Of a DNA stretch of 64,000 nucleotides, positions 11,922-24,235 are shown one piece after another. A program made the translations under genes and the position numbers. Position 1 is the stretch's first letter. Every line of letters starts with the position of its first letter. The notes beneath the pieces are model-generated. The model ran no database searches. It was given only the letters and a program-made list of their open reading frames with translations, and had not been told where the DNA came from. Source of the DNA: Bothriochloa decipiens (Eukaryota; Streptophyta; Magnoliopsida; Poales; Poaceae); the NCBI GenBank assembly GCA_023333625.1, contig CM041643.1:2586634-2650633 (forward strand), written 5' to 3'.

Positions 11922-12679
11922 GGCCCCGTTTGGAACGGAGGCTTTCTGCAGGAATTTTGAAGGAAATCGATCCTATAGTTTGCTGATGTCATTTGCGTTT
12001 GGAACGGAGGAAAAGAGACTGCCCGTTCCGGAGGAAAGGAAAGGTTTGCACGCAGAACGCAGGAAATAAAGAATCCGCTCCGAGCTCTTGGTTTCGCGGA
12101 AGTCCGAGGCAAATCACGTCGCTGCTCACTCCGGAGAGAGGAAGTGGAGGCTTCGATGGGTCAGTTACTATTCTTAAGAATAAACACGCTTGCCGTAGAA
12201 GGCCTAGGCCGCTGGGCGTGGTGAGTGGTGACCTTCAGGATGTGTCAGTTACGATTCTTTTTCCTTTTAATTAATAACAAATAATCAAAATAATCAATAC
12301 TCATGCACGTCGGTTACTATACTTTTTCTTTCTCATATATGATATATCATGTCGTCAGATTAAATAATCAGGTACTAGTTTCAAAAATAAGAGTAATAAT
12401 CACATATGATTATTTGCTATAATTAAAATTTAGCTTTGAAATTGACCATGATATAATGTTACTAAAGATTTTATTTAGTTTTTTCGAAAAAAAAGATTTT
12501 ATTTAGTTCAAATACATCTTTTCCTGTGTTTTCAATTCCTGCGGTCCAAACAACAAAAATTCTTCATTCCTCTGTTTTTGATTCCTGTAGTTTCCTCCCT
12601 TGTTCCATTCCTGTGTTTTCTTCGTTCCTACGTTTTATTCAATTCCTGTATTTTCTATTCCTTCGTTCCAAACAGGCCC
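11922..12679. mobile_element. PIF/Harbinger-like non-autonomous element (758 bp)
   Basis: The left terminus GGCCCCGTTTGGAACG and the right terminus (reverse complement GGGCCTGTTTGGAACG) match at 14 of 16 positions. The flanks are TAA on both sides (11919-11921 and 12680-12682), a clean 3-bp target duplication. The interior has runs of 'ttcctgtgtttt'-type words but no transposase. Confidence 0.85.
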
Positions 12680-12682
12680 TAA

Positions 12683-13130
12683 AAGAAAAAGGCCGGCCTT
12701 AAAATAGTACGTATATATTCTCATTTGCCTCTTTTAAGGCAAGTTCCTTTTGAACAAAGCAGCAGCTAAGTGCATCCAACCCTAGCTGCCCTAGCTACAG
12801 TGCTATCTTCTTTGTTTGTCTTTTTTTTTAACCCCCTTTCCACACACCTTACTCCATAAGTATTTCAGTCTGATATATATGTGTGTGAAAAGGCTGGAGA
12901 TCTGTTGTATACTTAAGCACCATTTATGAGCATTGAATTGTTTACATTCAACTCTAGAAATTTTTATATATGTGTCTCATATGTTAATTTATAATGGAAA
13001 AATAAATGTTGCTACATGTCCATACCTGCTAGCTATAGCTAGACATATACACAATGCAATTTAAGAGGTATGTGCACATAATAAAATCTGTATCCATTAT
13101 GTTTCTGATAGCTTGACAGAACTAGATATG

Positions 13131-13201
<71 letters not shown>

Positions 13202-14051
13202 CCTTCTTCCCATTTCTTGTTGATGTTACAGCAACAACCAGTGCCTGCATTGCATATTGCGAGTTGGAATCTAGGAAACACAATCCCAAGTTAGCTTGGG
13301 CATCATCACATGGCACCCAGCATGCAGCATTATTATATGTATCCAGCTAGATTGTGCCTGCTAGCTAGACTCTAAACATGTCTATGGGGCAGCATCTAGT
13401 GAGCTCAGATTTGTGTGGATATCTCTGCACATGGATACATATAAACTATTAGGACAGGAAGCAGAAAGACAGTTTACTAGGGCAGAAGATATTGATTTAT
13501 ATTTCTCTGGGAGGCCAAAGTTTCAAGAACAGATATCATCAAGTTGGAACCCCACTAACATCTATCTCTCCTCCACCAGAAATGGAGGGGATCCTTGGCT
13601 GCCAACTCACCCTGTAGAGATGCCACTTGCTGCCTTCTCCTTGTTTAGCATGAGCACAAGGCAAAAGTAATATTATACAAACCTTCCAAATGTCAACACA
13701 GAAGCTAATTTATTCAATGAATTACTTCTCAAATCTTTGTTTACTATATACTGCTTTCCTGAAAAGGAAATAAGGGTTAGGTACATGTGGGGGATAGTGC
13801 ACGTTATCAACATATATAGAATAGTGGTCTCATATATAATCATATATCAGCTAGCTCCATCATCATGAAGGGACACGATGTGTATATTATTTTGGAAAAA
13901 GTCAAATTAAGTTTAATGTATAAACTTTTACCTCCTGTAACTTCTTATTTTCATATCTCAAAAACTTTATCACACTATATTTGTTTTGTACTACTACAGA
14001 TGCATGATACATATAGCGTCATGTTTGTAAACTTGTAATTGTTTAGTAATA
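12683..14051. other. Unassigned intergenic sequence
   Basis: No gene recognised. The microsatellite at 13129-13197 lies in it. Confidence 0.4.
13129..13197. repeat. (CT)n microsatellite
   Basis: About 69 bases of CT dinucleotides with one interruption ('ttctct') are visible. Confidence 0.95.
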
Positions 14052-14054
14052 TAA

Positions 14055-14418
14055 GAGCAACTCCAATGGTTTTGCAAATGAGTTTTATATTCTTGTTTTT
14101 GCAAAAGAGTCTACAAAACTTCTAAACAACGTTTTGCCAAATGGGCTTTGCATTTTTATTAACTTGGCAAAATCCTGAGATGGATTGGCATATATGCAAG
14201 CTCGCTATCGGCTTGGTATTCCATCTCGCGTGCTACTCCCACACAGGCTTTTCCCTCCCGCGCCGCCAGGTTTCCTTTTTGGGTCCACTTTTTGCGTTTG
14301 GCAAGTCAATTTTGCCAAAACATTTGAGATAACCTTTTTTCTCCTCCCGATATTGATTTGAGAGTTGGCGAACTTCATGTTTTGCCAAACTAAAAATGCA
14401 AAACCGCTGGAGTTTCTC
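14055..14418. mobile_element. Tourist/PIF-Harbinger-like MITE (364 bp)
   Basis: The left end GAGCAACTCCAATGGTTTTG and the right end (reverse complement GAGAAACTCCAGCGGTTTTG) are near-identical inverted repeats. TAA flanks both sides (14052-14054 and 14419-14421). The interior repeats 'tttgccaaa'-type words and has no coding capacity. Confidence 0.85.
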
Positions 14419-14421
14419 TAA

Positions 14422-17400
14422 GGCATCAACCTTAGCTTTTACAGGTCACATTGAGACACACCATTCTCTATTTTTAGAGGGTCCTAAAATTTGGCACTCC
14501 CAACACCTGCCTCTTCAAACCCTTTTTAGGGATGGAGGGCTGAAGAAGCTGACTTTTTTAAAATCGTTTCATTTCAGGGGTGGGCCTCATAAACAAATGT
14601 CTCTATAGATCCTATTTCTATAGACGGATATTTATGAGGCATGTCTTTCAAAATGGAGTTACTGCAGTTTACTGGCGAAAATTCAGTCAAATTTTCAGTA
14701 ACTTCAGGGGTGGCTCAAAAAATCATATCCAAATTGAAAACCCTGTAATTTAGGCCTTTTCCCTGCCATTTCCATCTCCTGTTAGTAAGCACACGAGAGT
14801 TAACAAATATCGTTGAGTGATGCACATGCATATATATATGCAGTTTATTTTATACAGCAGGCAGGCATTGCATTAGCAAGTAAGTTACTGGAAGAAGCAA
14901 GAAGTTACCTTGCCTATCTCAGTATAGCTGCTAGCTGCAGGACAGGGAATGTTAGTCGTTGTTGTTGCATGATAAAGCTGGACCATACCCAAGCTGCAAG
15001 GAAAGCTCCAAAATTTCTCATCACATAGGCAACTCCGATCCACTGGCCGCCGGCCGTGGTGTGAATGCCTGCAAATAAAAGCATCATATGCCTGCCTGCG
15101 TCTCCCTGACAGTTCTACATGCTATACGTTCGCCTTGGCAACTAGGACATGCACCAAACAACAAGGATAAAAATCGCATCTTGGATTCATATACAATGTT
15201 GCTTTCGGCCTCGCTTCGTCTGTCTGCTTGCATCCATCCAATCCTGCTTGTTGCATTGCAGCAGATCCATCCATCCAAAACTCGCCGTGTAAACATTTAT
15301 ATATCATCACGGGAAGGACAGATCAATTGTCATGGTTCTTTCGACATCACAACAGCGAAAAAAAAGATAAATGGATCATGCATTGATGCATATATACACA
15401 TCGCTGCATATATCAGCAGAAAATACTATAATGTGCACACATAATGATACGAAATGGGGGCCTGGAAAACATATATAGTATGCAAAGGATCAACGTATAT
15501 GTGGACAAGCAACTAGAATAATAGTATATATGTATATAGTTGTTGTAGTGCTGAACGAATAAAATGAATAACTGGTCGATCTGCAGAAAGATGTGATCAG
15601 GTAAGGCCATATCACGCATGGAGAGAGACAGAGACTTGGCAAGAAGATAGCATGTTCTCTTGGAGCGCATACACACATTTGGTCCATGCCTAGGCTCCCG
15701 CCTACATACTCGAAAGGCGCCTTTCGGGTTTTCAAATCAAGTATAAAAAGGAAAAGGAATTGTGCACTCGATTTCTGCTCCCCTTTGCTTGTTCCTAGTA
15801 GTGAGTGGTAAGCATAATCTTTAAAGTAGCTTTATTTACTGCTGAAAGATAAATTTTGCTCAAGCTGTTTTAGAGTACTAATATATAGTGTCAAGATCTA
15901 TGGTAAGCTTCTTTTGACCTTTTTGTGCTTAGGAAAAATCTTTCACCAGTGGTTCCAAAATTAAACCGGTGGTGATAATCGTGCTAGGGTATTAGTATGG
16001 AATGGCCAGCGTCAGTTGTAATGTTAGTAGTGTCTCTGTGACATGGCAACTGTGGTAATTGCTGTCGAATGACAGCATGTTCTAGCTTATTATTAGCAAC
16101 TCTCGCATCATCATGACATTGATCGCATACATATGTCTCATCATCTTCATGTGTTGTACGTGGAAGATGGTATATAATATAGTACCGAGTTATTAGTATT
16201 ATGATGGAATCGATGGAGAGAGATGATCCGGTACGGGAAGGGTATTCATGGGGATCGTTGGTGCTCAGATAGCGGCCATGGATCATGGATCGATCGAGAT
16301 GGGTTGAAAAATAAATGAATATGGTAACTGCGAAAGCAGGTTCTTCTTGTTGTTGCTATGCTAGCTGCGGCAGAGCATTGGTGGTCCAAGTGAGCTGATG
16401 AGGCTGAGCCGGCCCTGAGCTCGATCGATCCAGCATGCATGACACATGCAGAGTGTGCTTTTAGCAGGCGGAGGCTTTGCTCTGCTGATACAGCAGCTGT
16501 AGCGAGTCCCAAGGCAAGTGTACTTGCTCTTGTTAACAAGTTGGTCTTTAGGCGCCTTCTCTGTCTCAGAAGCAAGCATTGCATATATGCAGCACTGCAC
16601 AGTAGTATAGTACCCTGCCTGCACTACGAGTGATGAGTGTGTGTGAGAATGCAGAGAGAGAGATACTAGTCGATGTGTAAAGACTGATGGATCTGATTAA
16701 AGGGAGAAGAATACAGATACTGTACAGTACTATAATGCAGTGCAGTGCAATGCAAGCAGTTGGAAAAAGGTGTGGCATTTCCAAGCCGAGAGTAGGATAG
16801 CGATGTGTGGGGATGAAGCTGCAGCAGGAATCAAGACAGGATAGCATCTGCAGGCAAGCCGGTGGTGGAATTGAATTCAAGGCAAGGCTGGACTCTGGAG
16901 GGAAGAAAGGGCCGGGGTCCAGCTCCAGCGGCCGGCACTGAATCGAATGCCTGACCAAGCTTCTCGCTTCAGATTTTTGCATCGGAGTGCGAGCAAAGCG
17001 CATGCATGCAGATCTTTCGGTCTTGAGAGCACGGTCCCTCCTCTCCTCGTCCTCGTGCGTTACATACCTCTCTCATTACGCTTTTCAGGCACATGCATCT
17101 CATCTCATCTCATCATAAAGAAAACATATATAGTTAACACTCCTGCTGTCCTAGCTGCTCGCGTAAGTACAAGGTTGCATTGTATCAGTAATATCAGTGG
17201 TGGATCGATCGATCGATCGATGATGCATCATCAGCGCTGGACCATGCTGAAAGAAGAGGAAGAATATCTGAATCTGAACAGGAGTTAATTATTAACTGCA
17301 CTTGCACGTTCATCAGTCTTTGTTTAATTAGTTTTCCATGATTGGAACAGGCCACAGGATCATATATACTACTGTTTAGTAGTACTTAACCAGCTTCAGA

Positions 17401-17803
17401 TCGATCGATGGAGAAAGATATGGATAGACAGCTAGCTAGAGATCATGCAGGCGGCCGCGCCACTGCAAATAATTGTATGCAAGTCGATCCATCAATCTCT
17501 GGATCCTTAGCTAGCTTTTTCTGGGTGGCATGGCATATTTGTCCATGAAACCGGTAGATATCGAAAGGCAGGTGAAAGGCCTTGCTCATATATGCAGTTT
17601 GTATTCTTCACTTCAGTGCCGCGCAGGTGCTTGCAGAGGACGCCCATCATGCCGTCCATGCATGTCAAAAAGAGAGGAGGACGGGCTGCTCGATGATGCG
17701 CCGGCCGAGGCCAAAGTACAGTACTAGTACTACTAGCATCCAGCCAGGACTGCAGCAGAGCGAGTAATAATAATACTTGGAATACATACTGAACACTGAA
17801 TAG
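14422..17803. other. Unassigned intergenic sequence
   Basis: This is 3.4 kb without a recognisable protein, RNA gene or intact transposon. The longest ORF (minus strand, 16566-17003, 145 codons) has low-information composition and no family resemblance. A (GATC)n run lies at about 17206-17221. I checked by eye for several conserved plant miRNA sequences and saw none. Confidence 0.4.
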
Positions 17804-17968
17804 TATTCCCTCCTTCCGATCCAAACTGTACGTCATTCTGGTCTTCCGAGATTTACAGCTTTTGTTTACAACGTATCTAGATATAATTATAATGCACATT
17901 TCCATCCATAGCAGAAGCTGTGTACTTAGAAAAGCCAAAAAAATTTACAATTTAAAACGGATGAAGTA
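17804..17968. mobile_element. Stowaway-like MITE, diverged
   Basis: The left end 'tattccctccttccgatcca' and the right end 'aaaacggatgaagta' resemble Stowaway termini with TA flanks. Interior is AT-rich, length about 165 bp. Confidence 0.55.
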
Positions 17969-19082
17969 GAACGTATCCAAACCAGCCTTCATCCATGCAT
18001 GGACGACGGTGGTTGAGCATGAAGCTAGCAGCAACCAAAAGGGATATTTGTCTTCCCAATGCAAGCAAGGCGACTAGTAGTGTGTCGTGTGATGGATACA
18101 TATATGAGCAAACCATAAGTCCACAGCTACCTGCTCATCAACTTGGCTTCCTGCTAACTGACCAGCAAAATGCATCCATGCATCAGCCTCATGGCCTCCC
18201 AGCTGCTCTGAACTGATGGATGAGAGAGTCACTGCTCTGCCTAGCTAACAACTACAGTACCTGCATGCTTTTGGTCTTGGGCCCAAGATAGGATCCAACA
18301 AACTTTGAATCTGCAGGCCTACCTAGGAGTAGCTGGCTTGATAGCTTAGCCCTACACTGTGTGCACATAGGCATATGATTACCATCAGGCCTTCTTTCTG
18401 CATGAAGGGCAATGCATGGACTTGGGTCTGTGTCGTCGATCGATGAGCTAGAATAGCTAGGAACTTGGGGTCGTCGCAGCTGAGTTCTGACCTGACTGAC
18501 CATCTCTGTTGTCACAGTCCTCGTACAGGGTTGTGTAGACCGCTCGCTCAGGTGCAAGACCAATCAGACACCTCTTTCTCGGCAGTCGTCTTCAGCAATC
18601 AGCACAGTGTGCAAATAGCATGTCATCGTTGCATCTTCAGCTGTCTCGTTGCACCCATGCAGAACAAGATTGAAGTATAGAATATGTGCATCATCACTTT
18701 GATTTTTTTTTTCCCACACCATTTCCATCTGATATATGTAGTGCTGGATTGTCGTGCGTTACTAGTGCTTATACATGCAGATGATAGCCTGCAATTCTGC
18801 ATTAGGAATTCAACCTGTGTATCTGCTGCCAGTTGAAACATACAAATGTTTAGGAATATTAGATCTAACATATAGCTTCCTCTTCTCTCTATTTAAAAAA
18901 GATTGTTATTATGGAAATGAAAAGAGGATCAAACAAAAGAAAGAAACGAAAAGAGAAATTCAGTCCCGGCCCGGTCTCAATTGGATCTATGTGCCAGACC
19001 ACAAGGCCCACTATTGTGAAGCCCAATTCTCAAAAAACAAAAACTACAGTGAAGCCCAAAACGGTAGATGTAAACCAACCTA
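17969..19082. other. Unassigned intergenic sequence
   Basis: No gene recognised. Short ORFs have no family resemblance. Confidence 0.35.
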
Positions 19083-19702
19083 TGAAGTTGACGAATTTTT
19101 TTTTATTTTTAATTTTTTTAAAAAAATTTTATAATTTTAATTTTTTGTTTCGAAATATGACAGAACTAGTCGCCTACAGTGGGCGTTTTTTAAAAAACGC
19201 CCATTGTGTGGGCGTTATATGTGACGTGGCACAGCACCGGCCGCCGCCGGTGCCGGCTTTTGCGGGCGGCCCCCTGGCGCCAAAAAACGCCCACTGCGTG
19301 GACGTTTTTTGGCGGCGAGGGGGCCGCCTGCAAAAATGCGCCCACAAGTGCGCGGCGGGCGTTTTCCTTTTGCATACGGCCCCCTGGCGCGCAAAAAACG
19401 CCCACACAGTGGGCATTTTTTGGCTGCTCCGAGGCCCGCTCGCAAAATAGCGCGCACTTTTGCAGGCGGCCCCCTCGCCACCAAAAAACGCCCACGCTTG
19501 CGTGGGCGTTTTTTGGGCGCCAGGGGGCCGCCCGTAAAAGCCGGCACCGGCGGCGGCCGGCCCTGTGCCACGTCACATATAACGCCCACACAGTGGGCGT
19601 TTTTTCCACTGTGGCCGACTAGTTATGTCATATTTCGAAACAAAAAATTAAAATTATAAATTTTTTTAAAAAATTAAAAATAAAAAAAAATCTGAAGTTG
19701 AC
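19083..19702. mobile_element. 600-bp fold-back (palindromic) element with 10-bp target duplication
   Basis: The direct repeat 'tgaagttgac' lies at 19083-19092 and 19693-19702. The 600 bp between (19093-19692) form a near-complete inverted repeat. The AT-rich ends (GA(A)TTTTTTTTTATTTTTAA) run into 'gtttcgaaatatgaca', then GC-rich arms (about 19150-19345 pairing with about 19445-19640). The central 100 bp are again imperfectly palindromic. Arms contain repeated 'gggcgtttttt...aaaaaacgccc' sub-hairpins. Long inverted repeats with a 9-11 bp target duplication suggest a Mutator-superfamily fold-back/MITE. All-frame ORFs inside are by-products of the palindrome. Confidence 0.85.
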
Positions 19703-20647
19703 TCCTTCCTTCCGTGACGATTTCTGGTCTCAACTTTTGTGCTTGTCAATACTTTTTCAAAAAAAAAAATACTTTCTAGTTCAACTCAACAGAATTTACC
19801 AAATTAATGATAAAAAAATTCGAGAATACTACAATTGAAGAAATAATGGACGAGGACGTATAGGGTGACGATGTCTGAACACAAGTTGCGTTATATTTTA
19901 CCCGTCTCTGCGTGCTTCTGCTTTGCATGTCAACATCAAACAGCGACCAAAGTTGCAAGATATATATATATCTAGATAAGATTAGTACGTGCAAATATAT
20001 ATATAATATATTTTGTACTCCAGTAATTTATATTGTACGCCAGTATTTTTTTTTGTGATAACAGTAATTTATATATTGTAATGAGGAAAAACGTCTTGCA
20101 GCTTTGTGCTGACCAGCGAGCAAGACACATTAATAACAACGCTAAGAAACAAACCAGAAGTGCAAGTGGGTGAATGATCTCATCCTGATCCACAGATTAG
20201 GTGCAACGCATGCTTTCTTCAGTTTGTATCATCCAGAAAGAGCAAAGGAACGCAAAAAAAAAAAAAGAACCATAAAAATTATTGGCGGTTGTTGGTCCCG
20301 GGCTCCCGGCAAGCATGAATCGAGCTGACTCGTTTCACACGTTTTAAAACTCTCTATTTGCTTTCTTCTTAATTTGCGTTCAAAATAATCGAATAAAACA
20401 TGCACTATTCAATCTGTCACTAGAAGGGGACTCTGAGCCAGAGTCATGCGGGGTATACATGCTTGCACTAAAACTACAGGGGCAGGGACACACTGAACAC
20501 AATCTTTTTCCACATTTGATTTGTATATCTACGAATATACAAGCAGAAACCCAAAATTAAACCTTTCACTTTTACAAGAACGAGGCAAGGTCAGGTCATG
20601 TATGCAGCTATGTACAGTCATCAGGTGATCGGCTAAATCCTTGTGTC
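19703..20647. other. 3' flank of the GLTP gene
   Basis: AT-rich sequence with short homopolymers and TA repeats (about 19962-20010). The part close to 20647 presumably holds the 3' UTR of the minus-strand GLTP gene. Nothing else is seen. Confidence 0.4.
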
Positions 20648-22454
20648 CTAGGAGGATTTCATCTTCTCCAAGTTGTGCTTAGCCTGCAAACCATAGACTG
20701 CATGAGCAAGAAATTCTTATCTTTAATTGCAGCTTTTATTAATCTTAGCAAACAGATGTGAAGTTCGAAGTCCTGACCGAAATTGCATCGATCTCCTCTA
20801 ACAGGGGCTGGACAGCATATGCCAACGTCTTGGCATCTTCTGCAAGATCCTCAAAGTCTTGACAGTTACCCATCAGCAGTGCTATGAAGAATTCTCTTTC
20901 TGGGATGAGCTTCACTGCTACCTGACAACTAGGCTCAACAGATTAGGTCAGTGAACAAAACCAAACCCACTAATTCATCGCAAAATGAGCTCAACAAGTA
21001 TGGTCACAAATATAAATAAACACAAAGAAGTGTGTCTGCAAACACACAAAAATTCAGAAATGTCACTCTGCTAGCTGGGAATGCGAAATAGATGTTCAGC
21101 TGATACCTTATAAGCAGCTGATGAGATCCATCCATGCCATGGCTTCAGAGTATTTCCATAGGCTTCTTCGACAATCTCTTCCAGGCTCGACTCAGGTGTT
21201 TTCAGCAGCTTCTCCAGTAAATATTTTGAGAAATTTATCGCCCTAGACAGCCAGATGATAGCTCTGGTGCAGCTTTTGGTCTTCTTTGCTGTCCCTTGCT
21301 CCATTTCCTCGGTAACTATCGCCGTCAAGCTTGCATATTTGGAAGAGTCTCTTTCATGCAGATCTTGTAACATCTACGATAGGGAGATCAGAGAGGCAGT
21401 CCTAGGTTAGTGATTCGAACAGATGCACATGAATCGATGACAACTGCAGAGCAGCTTGGGAATGCAGAAGGGTTACCTGAACATTTTGCTGAATGTCCTG
21501 CCTCAGGACTAGCAAACTCGGTCCAATCTCATCTTTATCGACAGAAGGCAGAGTTTGTCAGTTTAATCTGGTCTGATTTTTCAGAAAGAGATATATAGTG
21601 GACAGAGTAGCACATGAAAAAAAAAAACCAGCTGAATGGAATATGTTACTTTGGCATCCCCAAAACAAGTTAGTAACCAGCACTTTGATGTCTGAAAAAG
21701 AAAACATTTGGGAAGGCATATGGCATGCCAACCTAAATAAAAGAAATATGAGAAGGAGATTTAAAAATCCCCTCCCCCTGCACATTTTGCAAGGGTAATT
21801 CCGTGTCCAATTTGGTGGCATCATGACAGAAAAAGGTGAAATGCCTCTGGGCCACTTATTTAGTTATCCATTCCCTCCAAGAATCCAACAGGGCATAAAG
21901 GGTGTATGCAAATTCATCCTATATATGACAACACAATGAAGAATGCTAAACCTGACCCACCACACATGCACACAGAACCTGAATACAGAAACAACCTATT
22001 TTCCTTTCCTTTGTTCAATGCACAGTAAGATTCAGAACAATAACATCACATCGTTGTCCTGAACACAGGAACCTATCTGAACAAAGTAATACAGAAAATA
22101 CTGTATATAAACAAAAATAAAAACAGTTGATGACTACTGATCAGGACATTAGATTTCTGAAACTACCTGACAAAGTGACAACCAATCGAAACAATCACAA
22201 CTGAAAATGGAAATTTTTCAGTACAGAACTTGCATATGACAGAGCATAGTCAGTTACGAACCAAGGACATGGATGAGCTGCTTGGAGACAGAGAGGAGGT
22301 CCATGGTGGATGACCTGGGCTGCTCATGCACTTTTACCTGCTGCACCTGCACCTGCTCCTCCTCCCCATCTACTGGACTGCACAAACGGAGCTCCTCCAT
22401 GGCCAGCCTCAGCTCAGACTTGCCCTTCTCCATCTCCTTCCTTTTCCTCTCCAT
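20648..22454 (-). CDS. Glycolipid transfer protein (GLTP/ACD11-like) family, five exons
   Basis: The family moves glyco- or phosphosphingolipids between membranes as soluble cytosolic proteins; exact substrate here is unknown. I assembled the gene from splice sites: exons 22262-22454, 21477-21532, 21107-21373, 20754-20921 and 20648-20683, all with GT..AG introns. Lengths 193+56+267+168+36 give 720 bp, 239 aa, in frame throughout, as expected for the family (about 200-240 aa). The start MERKRKEMEKGKSELRLAME and the alpha-helical GLTP fold follow family pattern. Recognisable pieces are a D77-x3-N81 pair, IIWLSRAINF with W124, KPWHGWISSAAYK with H163, and VAVKLIPEREFF. The usual Lys/Arg seven residues after D77 is Met84. 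A TATAAGTA on the minus strand (22515-22522) could be the TATA box. No disruption is seen. Confidence 0.9.
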
Positions 22455-22522
22455 CTACCCTCCTACCACTACCTTCCTTATCACCTGAACCACCCTGTGC
22501 CTCAGGTAATCCAATACTTATA

Positions 22523-24045
22523 CACACAGATGCAAGCTCATCTGCTGACATTTCTTGGGACAAATGATGGGGTCAACTTCTAGTTTCTGTCCTAATCTTT
22601 TTTCATTTTTTAGGAAAAAAACCAGTTGTGTCTTGGTGTTGTTCATTGCATCCCTCCCTATGTCAAGTCAGAACAGCCAATGGGGAATTGTTGAGAGTAA
22701 AAAATGGGTGGTAGATCCTGTCCCTACTAGGCTGGGAGATGATTTTAATTGCTTGATGCAGTTGGCCGGGATGGAATTGTTTATTAACATTCATTCACGC
22801 ATCGCCGTGTACTTATACTAATAAATAATCTCTCATCTCTTTTTATATGCATGATTATTGGTGAAAACTTTTGGCAACGTACACCCAAACTCCAGCCAGT
22901 GAAAGCATAGATTCTTTTTTGAAACAAGAAATATATAGATTCTTTAAGGTAAAGTAGTACATTTTTTCTTGGACTTCTCTATGTCAGTTAAGTGGGTTTT
23001 GTTTATTGCAATGACAGTGGGCTTAAACAAATCTCATGATAAGTCCCATTAGTGTGAACGTGTTCGCAATCACAAAAATAAAAATGCTGCAGCAGAGTTT
23101 GTGAGGCAGAGAATGAACTACACTGGGTCTCTCTTGAACTCTTCTTTCTTGCAGTTTAATACAGCTCCATCGGATAACGCTGTGCTTTGTTTGCTGATGC
23201 AGTTGTGCACAGACATTTTGTTTTGTCAATGGCAACTGGGAACCAATAAATAACTGAAGCTGAGCTTTGGTCAGTTCTTCTAGAGCCTTTGAGATGTTGG
23301 CCCTTGTCTTTTCTAACATCCTTTCTTGCCCAGCTAAACCACGGCCAGATCCATGCATGCATCACAGAGACGGATATATTATTCCTGATAGGAGATTATG
23401 TATGTAAATGTACCCTGATAATTACATTTGCCAATTGAATTTGGATCCATCAGTATTCACTATTCAGTGGGCTAGGGTACCGCAACTATCCTAGCTAACA
23501 GGATACAGTAGTTAATTTTTTATTACATCCATCCTTGTGAATCTCTCAGTCCAATATCTGAATAACATCGACTTGAAGGTATGTGACCATGACATGTGAA
23601 AGATTAGAACCTTAGCTTATTACCAAATGTTAATTGAGGGAGTGTGCCAGAAAAAAAAAGTCCGCAGGTAAAGTAGGTGAACCCACAGAATCTGCTGCCA
23701 GGGAAATTTGACCATCACACATTGGCCAAAGCAAAGTCAAGCAATACTAGCTAGGACTGTAATTAAATTGGAGAAAAACTGCAATGGCCATCTGTCTTGC
23801 ATGGGGAGTATATCAGCAATGAGAAGATTGAAGGGATGCAATGAGACATACAGCACTATAGGTTAGTTGGGTGCCTCCTGCACACCTTCTTTGTGATTTT
23901 GAACCAATGGCAATGGAAGTCCACCTCACAGCCCTAGAATAGTATATTTGCATCACATCACATGACTTCATCAAGTTTTCATGTGGCCTATGAGATGAGA
24001 GCACGGTTGCTTACTTGCTTTGCTTCCTCATGAGCGGTTGACTTG
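22523..24045. other. Upstream of the GLTP gene; one doubtful ORF
   Basis: Mostly non-coding. A minus-strand ORF at 23023-23358 (111 codons) is listed separately. Nothing else is recognised. Confidence 0.35.
23023..23358 (-). CDS. Doubtful small ORF with C-terminal hydrophobic segment
   Basis: The ORF encodes 111 aa. Its first third is charged and helix-like (ERMLEKTRANISKALEEL), and its C-terminus ends in one hydrophobic stretch (CCSIFIFVIANTFTLMGLIM), the outline of a tail-anchored protein. I do not recognise the family. It may be an exon of a decayed gene or chance. It lies 570 bp upstream of the GLTP start on the same strand, in AT-rich sequence without clear promoter or splice context. 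Confidence 0.2.
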   Translation of the reverse strand: MHGSGRGLAGQERMLEKTRANISKALEELTKAQLQLFIGSQLPLTKQNVCAQLHQQTKHSVIRWSCIKLQERRVQERPSVVHSLPHKLCCSIFIFVIANTFTLMGLIMRFV

Positions 24046-24235
24046 GATATACTGCCTCTGTCTAAAAAGATAATGCAATTCTCACTTCAAATTTGACCAA
24101 ATTTATAAGAAACTAACATTTATAATACCGATTAAGTGTCATTAGACTAATTATAGGTTATATTTTTGTACTGAACATATTTGGAGACAAAAATGTTGAT
24201 ATTATTTTCTATATACTCGACTAATTTTTTTTAAC
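24046..24235. mobile_element. Stowaway-like MITE remnant
   Basis: The sequence 'tactgcctctgtctaaaaag' followed by 'caaatttgaccaaatttata' is the familiar Stowaway left end and subterminal sequence. The right end is not clear, so it is probably truncated. Confidence 0.5.

Noticed and set aside
13122..13316. Minus-strand ORF with an RE-repeat
   Set aside because: It is simply the (CT)n microsatellite translated.
16380..16900. Possible microRNA precursor
   Set aside because: None of the conserved plant miRNA sequences I checked by eye was present, and no strong hairpin was evident.
19174..19659. Many overlapping ORFs on both strands
   Set aside because: They arise from the palindromic GC-rich element, are near-repeats of one another and have no family resemblance.
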